DNA of 64,000 nt from positions 28,801 through 92,800 of the forward strand of contig QZKM01000027.1 of NCBI GenBank assembly GCA_003599485.1, written 5' to 3'. Positions 15,634-24,415 of this stretch are shown here, one piece after another. Positions within the stretch are counted from its first letter, which is position 1. Each line of letters starts with the position of its first letter. The stretch is from Gammaproteobacteria bacterium. GTDB lineage: Bacteria > Pseudomonadota > Gammaproteobacteria > SURF-13. The position numbers and the translations under genes are program-made. The notes beneath the pieces were generated by a model. It saw nothing but the letters and a program-made list of their open reading frames with translations, was not told the DNA's origin and searched no databases.

Positions 15634-16890
15634 ATGTTCAGCAAAAGCATGAAAATCGCCGGCTTCGACGACGAGTTGTGGAACGCCATGCAGGCGGAAA
15701 GCCGGCGTCAGGAGGAACACATCGAACTCATCGCATCGGAAAATTACGCCAGCCCCAGGGTGCTGGAGGCGCAGGGCTCGGTGCTCACCAATAAATACGC
15801 CGAAGGCTACCCCGGCAAGCGCTACTACGGCGGCTGCGAACACGTGGACGTGGCCGAGCAGCTTGCCATCACGCGCGTGAAAAAACTGTTCGGCGCGGAT
15901 TATGCCAACGTGCAGCCGCACTCCGGCTCGCAGGCCAACGCCGCGGTATACATGGCGCTGCTCAACCCGGGCGACACCATCCTGGGGATGAGCCTCGCGC
16001 ACGGCGGGCACCTCACGCACGGGGCCAAGGTGAATTTTTCCGGCAAAATTTACAACGCCGTGCAGTACGGTCTCGACCCCGCCACGGGCGAGATTGATTA
16101 CGGTCAGGTTGAAAGGCTCGCGCTGGAACACAAACCCAAGATGGTCGTGGCGGGTTTTTCCGCCTATTCGCGCGTGGTGGACTGGCAACGCTTCCGCGCC
16201 ATCGCGGACAAGGTAGGCGCCTATTTATTCGTGGACATCGCGCATCCCGCGGGGCTCATCGCGGCGGGCGTGTACCCCAGTCCGGTGAATATCGCGGACA
16301 TCACCACCTCCACCACCCACAAGACGCTGCGCGGCCCGCGCGGCGGCATCATCTTGGCGCGCGCCAATCCGGACATCGAGAAAAAACTCAACTCCATCGT
16401 GTTCCCCGGCATCCAGGGCGGGCCGCTGATGCACGTGATCGCCGCCAAGGCGGTGGCCTTCAAGGAGGCGCTGGCCCCGGAGTTCAAGGCCTATCAGCAA
16501 CAGGTGCTCGACAACGCGCGCGCCATGGCCAAGACCGTGATCGAGCGCGGCTATAACGTGGTCTCCGGCGGCACCGACAATCATTTATTCCTGGTGGACC
16601 TGGTGAGCAAAAATCTCACCGGCAAGGACGCCGAGGCGGCGCTCGGCAAGGCGAACATCACGGTGAACAAAAACGCCGTGCCCAACGATCCGCAGTCGCC
16701 GTTTGTCACCAGCGGCATCCGCATCGGCACCCCGGCCATCACCACGCGCGGTTTTAACGAAAATGACGCGCGTCTGCTCGCGGGCTGGATCTGCGACGTG
16801 CTGGACAACATCGCGGATGAAAAGGTGATCGCGCGCGTCAAGCAACAGGCGCTCGACATCTGCCACCGCCTGCCGGTGTATGGCAACTAA
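15634..16890 (+). CDS. glyA: Serine hydroxymethyltransferase
   Basis: 418 aa. A PLP enzyme interconverting serine and glycine with tetrahydrofolate, feeding one-carbon units to purine and methionine synthesis. It shows [52 protein letters not shown], and the PLP lysine in [14 protein letters not shown] (about residue 230). The ATG at 15634 has AGGGAAAG upstream and gives the standard [12 protein letters not shown] start; the track ORF is 14 codons longer. Confidence 0.97.
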   Translation: MFSKSMKIAGFDDELWNAMQAESRRQEEHIELIASENYASPRVLEAQGSVLTNKYAEGYPGKRYYGGCEHVDVAEQLAITRVKKLFGADYANVQPHSGSQANAAVYMALLNPGDTILGMSLAHGGHLTHGAKVNFSGKIYNAVQYGLDPATGEIDYGQVERLALEHKPKMVVAGFSAYSRVVDWQRFRAIADKVGAYLFVDIAHPAGLIAAGVYPSPVNIADITTSTTHKTLRGPRGGIILARANPDIEKKLNSIVFPGIQGGPLMHVIAAKAVAFKEALAPEFKAYQQQVLDNARAMAKTVIERGYNVVSGGTDNHLFLVDLVSKNLTGKDAEAALGKANITVNKNAVPNDPQSPFVTSGIRIGTPAITTRGFNENDARLLAGWICDVLDNIADEKVIARVKQQALDICHRLPVYGN

Positions 16891-16915
16891 CCACCCTTAA
16901 ACGGAAGACGCATCC

Positions 16916-17422
16916 ATGCGCTGCCCCTTTTGCGGAGCCGAAGACACCAAGGTAGTGGACTCGCGCCTGGCGAGCGAAGGCAGCCAGGTGCGCCGCCGCC
17001 GCGAGTGTCTGGTGTGCGGCGAGCGCTACACCACCTTCGAGTCCGCTGAACTTACCATGCCGCGCATCATCAAGCGCGACGGCAGCCGGGTCAATTTTGA
17101 TGAAGACAAGCTGCGCGGCGGCATGATGCGCGCCCTGGAGAAACGCCCGGTGGCGAGCGACCAGATCGAGGCCGCCGTGCAGCGCCTCAAGCAGCGCCTG
17201 CGCGCCAGCGGCGAGCGCGAACTGCCTTCGCGCACCCTGGGCGAGTGGGTGATGGACGAGCTGCGGGCGCTGGATGAAGTCGCCTACGTGCGCTTCGCCT
17301 CGGTGTACCGCAGCTTCCAGGACGTGCGCGCCTTCCGCGAAGAGATCGAGCGCCTGGAAAACCGGCCCGCCGCAGAGGCCAAAAATCAACTCCCGCTGAT
17401 TACCGAAGTTTCCAAAAAATGA
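16916..17422 (+). CDS. nrdR: Transcriptional repressor NrdR
   Basis: 168 aa. An N-terminal zinc ribbon ([17 protein letters not shown] and [12 protein letters not shown]) is followed by an ATP-cone domain ([17 protein letters not shown]). NrdR senses nucleotides and represses ribonucleotide reductase genes through NrdR boxes. Placement between glyA and ribD is common in proteobacteria. Its stop overlaps the ribD start by 4 nt. Confidence 0.97.
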   Translation: MRCPFCGAEDTKVVDSRLASEGSQVRRRRECLVCGERYTTFESAELTMPRIIKRDGSRVNFDEDKLRGGMMRALEKRPVASDQIEAAVQRLKQRLRASGERELPSRTLGEWVMDELRALDEVAYVRFASVYRSFQDVRAFREEIERLENRPAAEAKNQLPLITEVSKK

Positions 17423-18519
17423 CGGCGCAGGATCACGCCTGCATGGCGCACGCCCTGCGACTGGCGGCGCGCGGCTTGTACACGGCGCACCCGAATCCGC
17501 GCGTCGGCTGCGTCATCGTGCAGGGCGGCGAGATCGTGGGAGAAGGCTGGCACCAGCGCACCGGCGAGGCGCACGCGGAAATCCACGCATTAAATGAAGC
17601 CGGTGAGCGCGCGCGCGGCGCGACGGCGTACGTCACGCTGGAGCCCTGCTGCCATCACGGCCGCACCCCGCCCTGCACCGAAGCGCTCATCCAGGCGGGC
17701 GTGGCGCGCGTGGTGACGGCCATGCTTGACCCCAATCCGAAAGTAGCGGGCCACGGGTTACAGCAGTTAAGCGCGGCAGGCATCAGTGTAGAACACGGCC
17801 TCATGCAGGCCGAGGCCGAGAAGCTGAATCGCGGCTTTGTCACGCGCATGCAATCGGGCCGCCCGTTCGTGCGCGTGAAGCTGGCCATGACGCTGGACGG
17901 ACGCACCGCGGCGGCCGATGGCGAGAGCAGGTGGATCAGCGGCGAGGCGGCGCGGGCCGATGTGCAGCGCCTGCGCGCCGAGAGCGGCGCGATTCTGACC
18001 GGCATCAATACCGTGCTGCACGATGATCCGCTGCTCACCGTGCGCCTGCCGGAGCTCGATGAGGCGGAAGGCAAGCCGCCGCTGCGCGTGGTGCTGGATT
18101 CGCGCCTGCGCTTCCCGCCCAACGCGCGCATGCTCACCCGGCCGGGACACACCCTGGTCATCACCGGCGCGCTGGGTATGGTAGAAAAAAATCATCTGGC
18201 CGCGGCCGAGGTCATCACGCTCGCCGGGCCGAAGGGGAAGGTGGATCTCTACGCCGCGCTGCATCATCTCTCCGCGCGGCATGAGATCAACGACGTGCTG
18301 GTCGAGGCCGGGCCGGTTTTAAGCGGCGCACTGGTCGAGGCACAGCTTGTGGATGAGTTCATTATTTATCTCGCGCCTGCGCTGCTCGGCGATAACGCGC
18401 GCGGCCTGCTGCACTTGCCCGCGTTGCAACACCTGGCGCAGCGCGTCGCGCTCGACATCCTCGATCTGCGCGCGATTGGCCGGGACTGGCGCATCACGGC
18501 CAAACCGCTGTATACCTGA
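17419..18519 (+). CDS. ribD: Bifunctional riboflavin deaminase-reductase RibD
   Basis: 366 aa. The N-terminal cytidine-deaminase-like domain has [14 protein letters not shown] and [17 protein letters not shown] with the zinc ligands (about residues 50-85). The C-terminal reductase domain has [20 protein letters not shown] and [14 protein letters not shown]. It performs the second and third steps from GTP in riboflavin synthesis, in the cytoplasm. It starts the ribD-E-BA-H block and overlaps nrdR by ATGA. Confidence 0.96.
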   Translation: MTAQDHACMAHALRLAARGLYTAHPNPRVGCVIVQGGEIVGEGWHQRTGEAHAEIHALNEAGERARGATAYVTLEPCCHHGRTPPCTEALIQAGVARVVTAMLDPNPKVAGHGLQQLSAAGISVEHGLMQAEAEKLNRGFVTRMQSGRPFVRVKLAMTLDGRTAAADGESRWISGEAARADVQRLRAESGAILTGINTVLHDDPLLTVRLPELDEAEGKPPLRVVLDSRLRFPPNARMLTRPGHTLVITGALGMVEKNHLAAAEVITLAGPKGKVDLYAALHHLSARHEINDVLVEAGPVLSGALVEAQLVDEFIIYLAPALLGDNARGLLHLPALQHLAQRVALDILDLRAIGRDWRITAKPLYT

Positions 18520-18568
18520 CGTCTGGCCACTCTGGTGTTTACCCGCTAAGATGAACTCTTAATGTCCC

Positions 18569-19162
18569 ATGTTCACCGGCATTATTCAGTCTGTAGGCGC
18601 CATCGCCGAGCTGCAACGCAAAGGCGCGGACACGCGTGCGCGCATTGCAACCGGCGGCCTTGATCTGTCCAGTATACGCGTGGGCGACAGCATCGCGGTT
18701 TCAGGCGTGTGTCTTACCGTGACGGAACATGACGCGAAAAGTTTTGCCGTGGACATCTCGGCGGAGACGCTGCGCTGTACCACGTTTTCCTCGCTCGCCG
18801 CGGGTGCGCGCGTCAATCTGGAGCCGGCGCTCGCCGCGGGCGCGCCGCTGGGCGGCCATTTCGTCACCGGGCACGTGGACGGCGTGGGGCGCGTGCTGGA
18901 CTGCCGGCCTGAAGGCGCATCGCGGCGAGTGAGCATCGAGGTTCCTCATGCGCTGGCGAAATACATCGCTGCGAAAGGCTCCCTCTGCGTGGACGGCGTG
19001 AGCCTCACTGTGAATGAGATCAATGGCAATGCCTGCACCGTCAATCTCATTCCACACACCCTGCAACACACCACGCTGGGCGCGCTGGCCGCGGGCGCGC
19101 AGGTCAACCTGGAAGTGGACATCATCGCGCGTTATCTGGAGAGGCTGCACGCATGCCGCTGA
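18569..19162 (+). CDS. ribE: Riboflavin synthase, alpha subunit
   Basis: 197 aa with two homologous lumazine-binding domains. It starts MFTGIIQSVGAIAEL and has SIAVSGVCLTVTE and GGHFVTGHVDGVGRV in the first half, and KGSLCVDGVSLTVNEINGN in the second. It dismutates two 6,7-dimethyl-8-ribityllumazine molecules into riboflavin. Its end overlaps the next gene by 10 nt. The same gene is called ribC or ribE in different species. Confidence 0.96.
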   Translation: MFTGIIQSVGAIAELQRKGADTRARIATGGLDLSSIRVGDSIAVSGVCLTVTEHDAKSFAVDISAETLRCTTFSSLAAGARVNLEPALAAGAPLGGHFVTGHVDGVGRVLDCRPEGASRRVSIEVPHALAKYIAAKGSLCVDGVSLTVNEINGNACTVNLIPHTLQHTTLGALAAGAQVNLEVDIIARYLERLHACR

Positions 19163-20250
19163 ACACCATTGAAGACATCATCGCCGACATCCGCGCCGGC
19201 AAAATGGTCATCCTGATGGACGACGAGGGGCGCGAGAACGAGGGCGATCTCATCATGGCCGCGATCCACGTGCGCCCGGAGGACATCAACTTCATGGCGC
19301 GCTACGGGCGCGGCCTGATCTGCCTCACGCTCACGCGCGAGCGCTGCGCCGCGCTGCGCCTGCCGCTCATGGTAAGCGACAATTACACCCAGCACGGCAC
19401 CAATTTCACCCTCTCCATCGAGGCCGCGCGCGGCGTGAGCACCGGCATCTCGGCGCAGGATCGCGCGCGCACCATCCGCGCCGCGGTGGCCCCGAACGCC
19501 CAACCCTCCGACCTGGTGCAACCCGGCCACATCTTCCCGCTCATGGCGCAGCCGGGCGGGGTGCTGACGCGCGCCGGCCACACCGAGGCGGCGTGCGACC
19601 TCGCCTATCTCGCGGGGCTGGAACCAGCGGGCGTGATCGTGGAAATCCTGAATGAGGACGGCAGCATGGCGCGCCGCGCCGATCTGGAAAAATTCGCGCG
19701 CGAACACGGCCTCAAGATCGGCACCATCGCCGACCTGATCCGTTATCGCGTGCAGTCCGAAAAAACCGTGCAGCGCGTATCCGATACGCGGGTGCAGACC
19801 GGCAGCGGCGAGTTCAGGCTGGTGACCTATCGTGATACCATGGATAACGAACTGCACCTTGCCCTGGTGCGCGGCGTGATTGAGAAGGACAAGCCGGCGC
19901 CGGTGCGCGTGCACCTGCCCACCACCTGCGATGCGCTGGGCATGCTGCGCGCCGATGGCAACTGGACCCTGCACAGCGCGCTGCAATATATTGCAGCGCA
20001 GAATCACGGCGTGGTGGTCGTGCTGCGCCGGCCCGAAACCCCGGATGAGCTGTTGCAACGCCTGGAGCAGCGCGGCGCAGCGCACGAGGCCGCGGAGGAC
20101 ATCCGCACCTATGGCGTGGGCGCGCAGATTCTCGCCGACCTCGGCGTGCGCAAGATGCGCGTGTTGAGCGCGCCCAAGAAAATACACGCGCTTTCGGGGT
20201 TTGATCTTGAAATCGTGGAATACCTGACTCCGCCGCAGGCGGGAAAATAA
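19153..20250 (+). CDS. ribB: DHBP synthase with degenerate GTP cyclohydrolase II domain
   Basis: 365 aa. The N-terminal domain (1-205) is a full 3,4-dihydroxy-2-butanone-4-phosphate synthase: MVILMDDEGRENEGDLIMAA, GTNFTLSIEAARGVSTGIS and HTEAACDLAYLAGLEPAGVI. The C-terminal domain resembles GTP cyclohydrolase II but lacks its zinc site. Where active enzymes have ECLTGDVFGSLRCDCG, this one reads RVHLPTTCDALGMLRADG, with one Cys only. It should therefore supply only the DHBP activity, with a separate ribA elsewhere. Such RibB-RibX fusions are common in gammaproteobacteria. Confidence 0.93.
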   Translation: MPLNTIEDIIADIRAGKMVILMDDEGRENEGDLIMAAIHVRPEDINFMARYGRGLICLTLTRERCAALRLPLMVSDNYTQHGTNFTLSIEAARGVSTGISAQDRARTIRAAVAPNAQPSDLVQPGHIFPLMAQPGGVLTRAGHTEAACDLAYLAGLEPAGVIVEILNEDGSMARRADLEKFAREHGLKIGTIADLIRYRVQSEKTVQRVSDTRVQTGSGEFRLVTYRDTMDNELHLALVRGVIEKDKPAPVRVHLPTTCDALGMLRADGNWTLHSALQYIAAQNHGVVVVLRRPETPDELLQRLEQRGAAHEAAEDIRTYGVGAQILADLGVRKMRVLSAPKKIHALSGFDLEIVEYLTPPQAGK

Positions 20251-20263
20251 TCCGTAGCCACCC

Positions 20264-20791
20264 ATGAATAAGTCCAAACCCGCAAAAATTGATTTCACCC
20301 TGCGCGATGTGCGCCTCGCCATCATCGCGGCGCGCTTCAACGCCGACATCGTGGAAGGCCTGTTAAACGGGGCGCTGGACGCGCTACAGCGCCACGGCGT
20401 GACGCGGCGGCAGATCCGCGTGGTGCGCGTGCCGGGCGCGTTCGAGATACCGCTGGCGGCCAAACTTTTAAGCGGCGTCGAGGGCGGCTATGACGCGCTC
20501 ATCGCGCTCGGCGCGGTGGTGCGCGGCGAAACGCCGCACTTTGAATATGTGTGCGGCGCCTGCACCCAGGGCCTGCTGCAAACCGGCTGGTGGCTCAACA
20601 TGCCGGTCGGCTTCGGCGTGCTGACCGTGAACACCACGCGTCAGGCCGCCGCGCGCGCACGGCCCGGCGCCAACAACAAAGGCGCCGAGGCGGCCCTCGC
20701 CGCGCTGGAGATGATTCAACTCAAGCGCGAACTCGGCGCTCCGCCTGCCAAACCCCGCCGCAGGATACGCGCAAAACGCGGTGCGGCATGA
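20264..20791 (+). CDS. ribH: 6,7-dimethyl-8-ribityllumazine synthase
   Basis: 175 aa. The family motifs are IIAARFNADIVEGLL, VVRVPGAFEIPLAAK, ALGAVVRGETPHFEYVC with the catalytic His, and NNKGAEAALAALEM. The active-site RxGG before NNKG is altered to ARPGANNKG. A basic tail of about 20 residues (KPRRRIRAKRG) is longer than usual. The enzyme condenses DHBP with the pyrimidine made by RibD. Its stop overlaps the nusB start. Confidence 0.94.
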   Translation: MNKSKPAKIDFTLRDVRLAIIAARFNADIVEGLLNGALDALQRHGVTRRQIRVVRVPGAFEIPLAAKLLSGVEGGYDALIALGAVVRGETPHFEYVCGACTQGLLQTGWWLNMPVGFGVLTVNTTRQAAARARPGANNKGAEAALAALEMIQLKRELGAPPAKPRRRIRAKRGAA

Positions 20792-21213
20792 GCCGCGCCC
20801 GCAGCCGCGCGCGGCAGCTTGCGTTGCAAGCGCTGTATCAGTGGCACGTCACGCGCCAGGACAGCGCCGAGATCAGCGCGCAGTTTGCCGCGGAGCAGGA
20901 CTTGCGCCAGGCCGAAGTGGAATATTTTCAGGAACTGCTGAAAAACATCGCGCTGCATCACGCGGAGCTTGACGCGCTGTACGCCCCGCTGCTGGACCGC
21001 CCGCTTGATGAAGTGGACCCGGTGGAGTGCGCCATCCTGCGTATCGGCGCCTATGAGCTGCAACATCGCCCGGACATCCCGTATCGCGTGGTCATCAACG
21101 AGGCGCTGGAACTCGCCAAGCTGTTCGGCAGCGCGCACAGCCACAAATACATCAACGGCATCCTGGACAAACTCGCGCGCCAATTGCGCGCGGCGGAACT
21201 CGCCGGGCCCTGA
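20788..21213 (+). CDS. nusB: Transcription antitermination factor NusB
   Basis: 141 aa beginning at the internal ATG 20788 of the longer track ORF, giving a 4-nt overlap with ribH. It has SRARQLALQALYQWHV at the N-terminus, VEYFQELLKNI, ILRIGAYEL, and PYRVVINEALELAKLFG...YINGILDKLAR. NusB binds boxA RNA with S10 in rRNA antitermination. ribH-nusB adjacency is classical. Confidence 0.96.
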   Translation: MSRARSRARQLALQALYQWHVTRQDSAEISAQFAAEQDLRQAEVEYFQELLKNIALHHAELDALYAPLLDRPLDEVDPVECAILRIGAYELQHRPDIPYRVVINEALELAKLFGSAHSHKYINGILDKLARQLRAAELAGP

Positions 21214-21215
21214 AC

Positions 21216-22169
21216 ATGGACGAGTTTGCGCTGATCAAGCGCTATTTCACGCGCCGCACGCCGCGCTCACCGCACGTCGTCCTCGGCATCGGCGACGACG
21301 CGGCCGTGCTCGATATTCCCGCTGGCATGCAGCTTGCCGTATCCGTGGATACGCTGGTTTCAGGCGTGCATTTTCCAACCAGCACCGAACCTTACGACAT
21401 CGGCTACAAAGCGCTGGCGGTGAATTTAAGCGACATGGCGGCGATGGGCGCGGAACCCTTCGCCGCCACGCTCGCGCTCACCCTGCCGCAGGCGGATGAA
21501 GCCTGGCTGCAACGCTTCAGCGGCGGCTTTTTCGATCTCGCCGCGCGCTACCACGTCCAGCTCATCGGCGGCGACACCACGTGCGGCCCGCTTTCCATCA
21601 CGGTGCAAATTCACGGCCTGTTGCCGCAGGGCGCGGCGCTGCTGCGCAGCGGCGCACGCCCGGATGACGCGATTTACGTCACCGGCACGCTGGGCGATGC
21701 GGGCCTGGGGCTGCTTGCCGCGCAAAACAAGATGACATTACCCGATCCGCAGCGCGCGCTGGACAAACTCAATCGCCCCGAGCCGCGCGTGCTGGAAGGC
21801 ATGGCGCTGCGCGGCATCGCCGGCAGCGCAATAGACGTTTCCGACGGCCTCCTGGCCGACCTCGGCCACATCCTCAAGGCAAGCGGCGCGGGCGCGCGGC
21901 TCAACCTGGACGCGCTGCCGCTCTCGCCCGATGTGCGCGCCTGCGACGAGGAACAAGCTCACGCGATTGCGCTCAGCGCTGGAGATGATTACGAACTCTG
22001 CTTCACCGTTCCATCTTCTAAAGAAGCGGCGCTCAAGCGCGCGTTTGAAACATTCTCCTGCGCCTGCACGCGCGTGGGGGTGATAGAACGCGAACCCGGT
22101 TTGCGCTGCGTGCGCGCCGATGGCTCGCTTTATGTACCCAAAGCTTCCGGCTATGACCACTTCAGGTAA
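21216..22169 (+). CDS. thiL: Thiamine-monophosphate kinase
   Basis: 317 aa, PurM-like ATP-binding fold. MDEFALIKRYF starts it; VLGIGDDAAVLDIPAG and VSVDTLVSGVHF form the metal and nucleotide site, then AVNLSDMAAMGAEP, LIGGDTTCGPLSIT and IDVSDGLLADLGHI. It phosphorylates thiamine phosphate to thiamine diphosphate. It starts 2 nt after nusB, in the standard nusB-thiL-pgpA order. Confidence 0.96.
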   Translation: MDEFALIKRYFTRRTPRSPHVVLGIGDDAAVLDIPAGMQLAVSVDTLVSGVHFPTSTEPYDIGYKALAVNLSDMAAMGAEPFAATLALTLPQADEAWLQRFSGGFFDLAARYHVQLIGGDTTCGPLSITVQIHGLLPQGAALLRSGARPDDAIYVTGTLGDAGLGLLAAQNKMTLPDPQRALDKLNRPEPRVLEGMALRGIAGSAIDVSDGLLADLGHILKASGAGARLNLDALPLSPDVRACDEEQAHAIALSAGDDYELCFTVPSSKEAALKRAFETFSCACTRVGVIEREPGLRCVRADGSLYVPKASGYDHFR

Positions 22170-22653
22170 AAGGCCCAAGCTCCCCGCCCACGCGTGGCGT
22201 AATCCGGTGCACTGGCTGGCCTTTGGTCTCGGCCTCGGCGCGCTGCCTTACGCGCCCGGCACCTTCGGCACCCTGCTTGGCGTGGCGTTGTACCTCGCCA
22301 TGCAGTCTTTGCCGCTGTGGCAGTATCTCGCGCTGACCTCGCTGCTGTTCGTGACCGGCATCGCACTCTGCGCCAGCGCCGCGCGCGCGCTCGGTGTGCG
22401 CGACCATCCCGGCATCGTGTGGGACGAAGCGGTGGGCTATCTCATCACCATGTTTGCCGCCCCTCCGGGCTGGGCCTGGATGCTGGCGGGCTTCATCCTG
22501 TTCCGTCTGTTTGACATCTGGAAGCCGTGGCCGGTACGCCTGTGCGATCAAAAAATTCACGGCGGCTTCGGCATCATGCTGGACGATGCGCTGGCCGCCC
22601 TTTATTCCATGTTAGTATTGCACTCCGGTTATTTTTTATATGGACAAATTTGA
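22153..22653 (+). CDS. pgpA: Phosphatidylglycerophosphatase A
   Basis: 166 aa. A membrane phosphatase making phosphatidylglycerol. It has NPVHWLAFGLGLGALPYAPG then TFGTLLG, IVWDEAVGYLITM (acidic active site), and FRLFDIWKPWPVRLCDQKIHGGFGIMLDD. The ATG at 22153 overlaps the end of thiL by 17 nt; the track ORF runs further back inside thiL without coding support. Confidence 0.94.
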   Translation: MTTSGKRPKLPAHAWRNPVHWLAFGLGLGALPYAPGTFGTLLGVALYLAMQSLPLWQYLALTSLLFVTGIALCASAARALGVRDHPGIVWDEAVGYLITMFAAPPGWAWMLAGFILFRLFDIWKPWPVRLCDQKIHGGFGIMLDDALAALYSMLVLHSGYFLYGQI

Positions 22654-23500
22654 AAAACTGCGCGACATGGAATCGTTCAGCGATGACATGTTCAATCGTA
22701 TCTTTGGATTCCAGCAGAAGCTGCATCCGGCGTGGAATACCACATTATCCTTCGACCAGCGCATCCAGGATTTGCCGTTGCATTATCTGGTATTCAGCAA
22801 CCCTGATCGTGATCCCAAACAGTTCGGCTCCACGGTTGCGCCGTATTACCCGCTGCGCGGCGAGATGCGCACGCTGGCGCACTATATTAAACAGGTGGCG
22901 CAAAATCCCGTGGTGTGCGATCTGCACCCCGGCAACGGCTTCACCGGCAGCCTGCTGGCGCGCGAGGGCGTAAAGGTGATCGGCGTGCGTGACGCGCAGG
23001 CCAAGCCAAACCAGATCAAGGACTTTTACGACGGCGCCTGTTATGAAATGCGTGAGGCGCGCATCGAGCAGATTGGTTTTGCGTTTGACGTGGCGCTCTC
23101 CTCCTGGATGCCCGCGGGCGAAAACTTCACGCCGCAAATACTCCGGTACACACCCAAACTCATCATCTTTATCCACACTGACCACGTGGACGAAACCACT
23201 CACATCCCCCAGACCGGCACGCCTGAGGCGTTCCGTGACTTGCCGGCGCGCTACCAATTAATCGCCGAGTGGAGCATCACGCGCCCGCAAGACATGTTCC
23301 ACGAAATCTGGCCGGACTTGAGTCAAAATATCGAAGAAACGCGCCGGGTAAAAATCTACGCCGACGCACCGTTTCATCACCTGGCAGCTCCAGGCGACGA
23401 ATTGGGCGGTGAAAAATACCCGTGGGAGAATGAACTGGACATGATTCTGCTGGCGCTGGAGGCCAAGACCCACTTGCGCGCCATGGGGCATCAGCTATAG
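22640..23500 (+). CDS. Unknown protein with a degenerate methyltransferase-like core
   Basis: 286 aa, not recognised as a named family. Residues about 91-110 (VVCDLHPGNGFTGSLLAREG then VKVIGV) look like motif I and the second strand of a SAM-binding Rossmann fold. The usual downstream catalytic motifs are not obvious. The rest contains many aromatic and His residues (FIHTDHVDETTHIP). It overlaps pgpA by 14 nt, so it is co-expressed with the nusB-thiL-pgpA genes, and it is convergent with nadC. Methylation is only a possibility. Confidence 0.6.
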   Translation: MDKFEKLRDMESFSDDMFNRIFGFQQKLHPAWNTTLSFDQRIQDLPLHYLVFSNPDRDPKQFGSTVAPYYPLRGEMRTLAHYIKQVAQNPVVCDLHPGNGFTGSLLAREGVKVIGVRDAQAKPNQIKDFYDGACYEMREARIEQIGFAFDVALSSWMPAGENFTPQILRYTPKLIIFIHTDHVDETTHIPQTGTPEAFRDLPARYQLIAEWSITRPQDMFHEIWPDLSQNIEETRRVKIYADAPFHHLAAPGDELGGEKYPWENELDMILLALEAKTHLRAMGHQL

Positions 23501-24328
23501 AAAGCGCATGGACAGGTCAACGGCGCGCACGTTTTTTGTAAGGTCGCCCACGGAGATAAAATCCACCCCGGTTTCCGCGATGGCGCGGACGTTTTCCAGC
23601 GTCACGCCGCCGGAGACTTCCAGCAGGGCGCGCTTACCGGTTTCACGCACCGCGACGTTCAGATCGGGCAGGATGAAATTGTCGAGCAGGATGCGTTGGG
23701 CGCCCGCATGCAGCGCCTCATCCAACTCAACCAGATTACGCACCTCGACCTCAACCAGACTATCCGGTGGCGCGGAAATCTGCGCCGCGCGCAGCGCGGC
23801 GGTCAACGAGCCTGCGGCGCGGATGTGGTTTTCCTTGATTAGAATTCCGTCGTAGAGGCCCATGCGGTGATTGTGGCCGCCGCCGCAACTGACCGCGTAT
23901 TTTTGCGCGCGGCGCAGGCCGGGCAGGGTCTTGCGCGTGTCCAGCACTTTAACGCCCGTGCCGCGCACCGCATCCGCATAACAGCGCGCCAGCGTCGCCG
24001 TGCCGGACAAGGTCTGCAAAAAATTCAGCGCCGTGCGCTCGCCGCTGAGCAGGGCGCGCGCCGGGCCCTGCACCGTGCACACGACCTGATCCGGCGCTAT
24101 GGCCTCACCGTCCGCCGCGCGCCAGGCCACCCTCGCCGCCGCATCCAGTTCACGAAATACGGCGTCAAACCACGCCGCGCCGCACAGCACCGCCGCCTCG
24201 CGGCTGACGACCTCCGCCCTGGCTGAAGCGCCGGGCGAGATGAGCGCCGCGGTAAGATCACCCGCGCCGATATCCTCGGCCAGCGCGCGGCGCACGTCTT
24301 CAAGAATAGTTGGCGCAGGCGGCAACAT
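23495..24328 (-). CDS. nadC: Quinolinate phosphoribosyltransferase
   Basis: 277 aa. It converts quinolinate and PRPP to nicotinate mononucleotide in NAD synthesis. It shows ALAEDIGAGDLTAALI, LNFLQTLSGTATLARCYADA, VLDTRKTLPGLRRAQKYAVS then CGGGHNHRMGLYDGILIKEN, and ILLDNF...LEVSGGVTLENV. Length and motifs are standard. Convergent with the unknown 286-aa gene, overlapping 6 nt. Confidence 0.96.
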   Translation of the reverse strand: MLPPAPTILEDVRRALAEDIGAGDLTAALISPGASARAEVVSREAAVLCGAAWFDAVFRELDAAARVAWRAADGEAIAPDQVVCTVQGPARALLSGERTALNFLQTLSGTATLARCYADAVRGTGVKVLDTRKTLPGLRRAQKYAVSCGGGHNHRMGLYDGILIKENHIRAAGSLTAALRAAQISAPPDSLVEVEVRNLVELDEALHAGAQRILLDNFILPDLNVAVRETGKRALLEVSGGVTLENVRAIAETGVDFISVGDLTKNVRAVDLSMRFL

Positions 24329-24352
24329 GCGCCTAGGGTAAGGTCAAACCAT

Positions 24353-24371
24353 AAAAAAGACCAGTCTGGCC
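24353..24371 (-). terminator. Terminator after the 577-aa orphan gene
   Basis: On the minus strand GGCCA-GAC-TGGTC is followed by TTTTTT. It lies 45 nt past the stop of the 577-aa gene and before nadC, separating the two units. Confidence 0.5.
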
Positions 24372-24415
24372 TCCCGTGACGCTGCACCGGGTAGCGGCGG
24401 ATGCAGTGAGCGCCG

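Noticed and set aside
16891-17418. Possible FMN riboswitch before the riboflavin genes
   Set aside because: ribD overlaps nrdR, and the short gap before nrdR has no conserved FMN-aptamer pattern.
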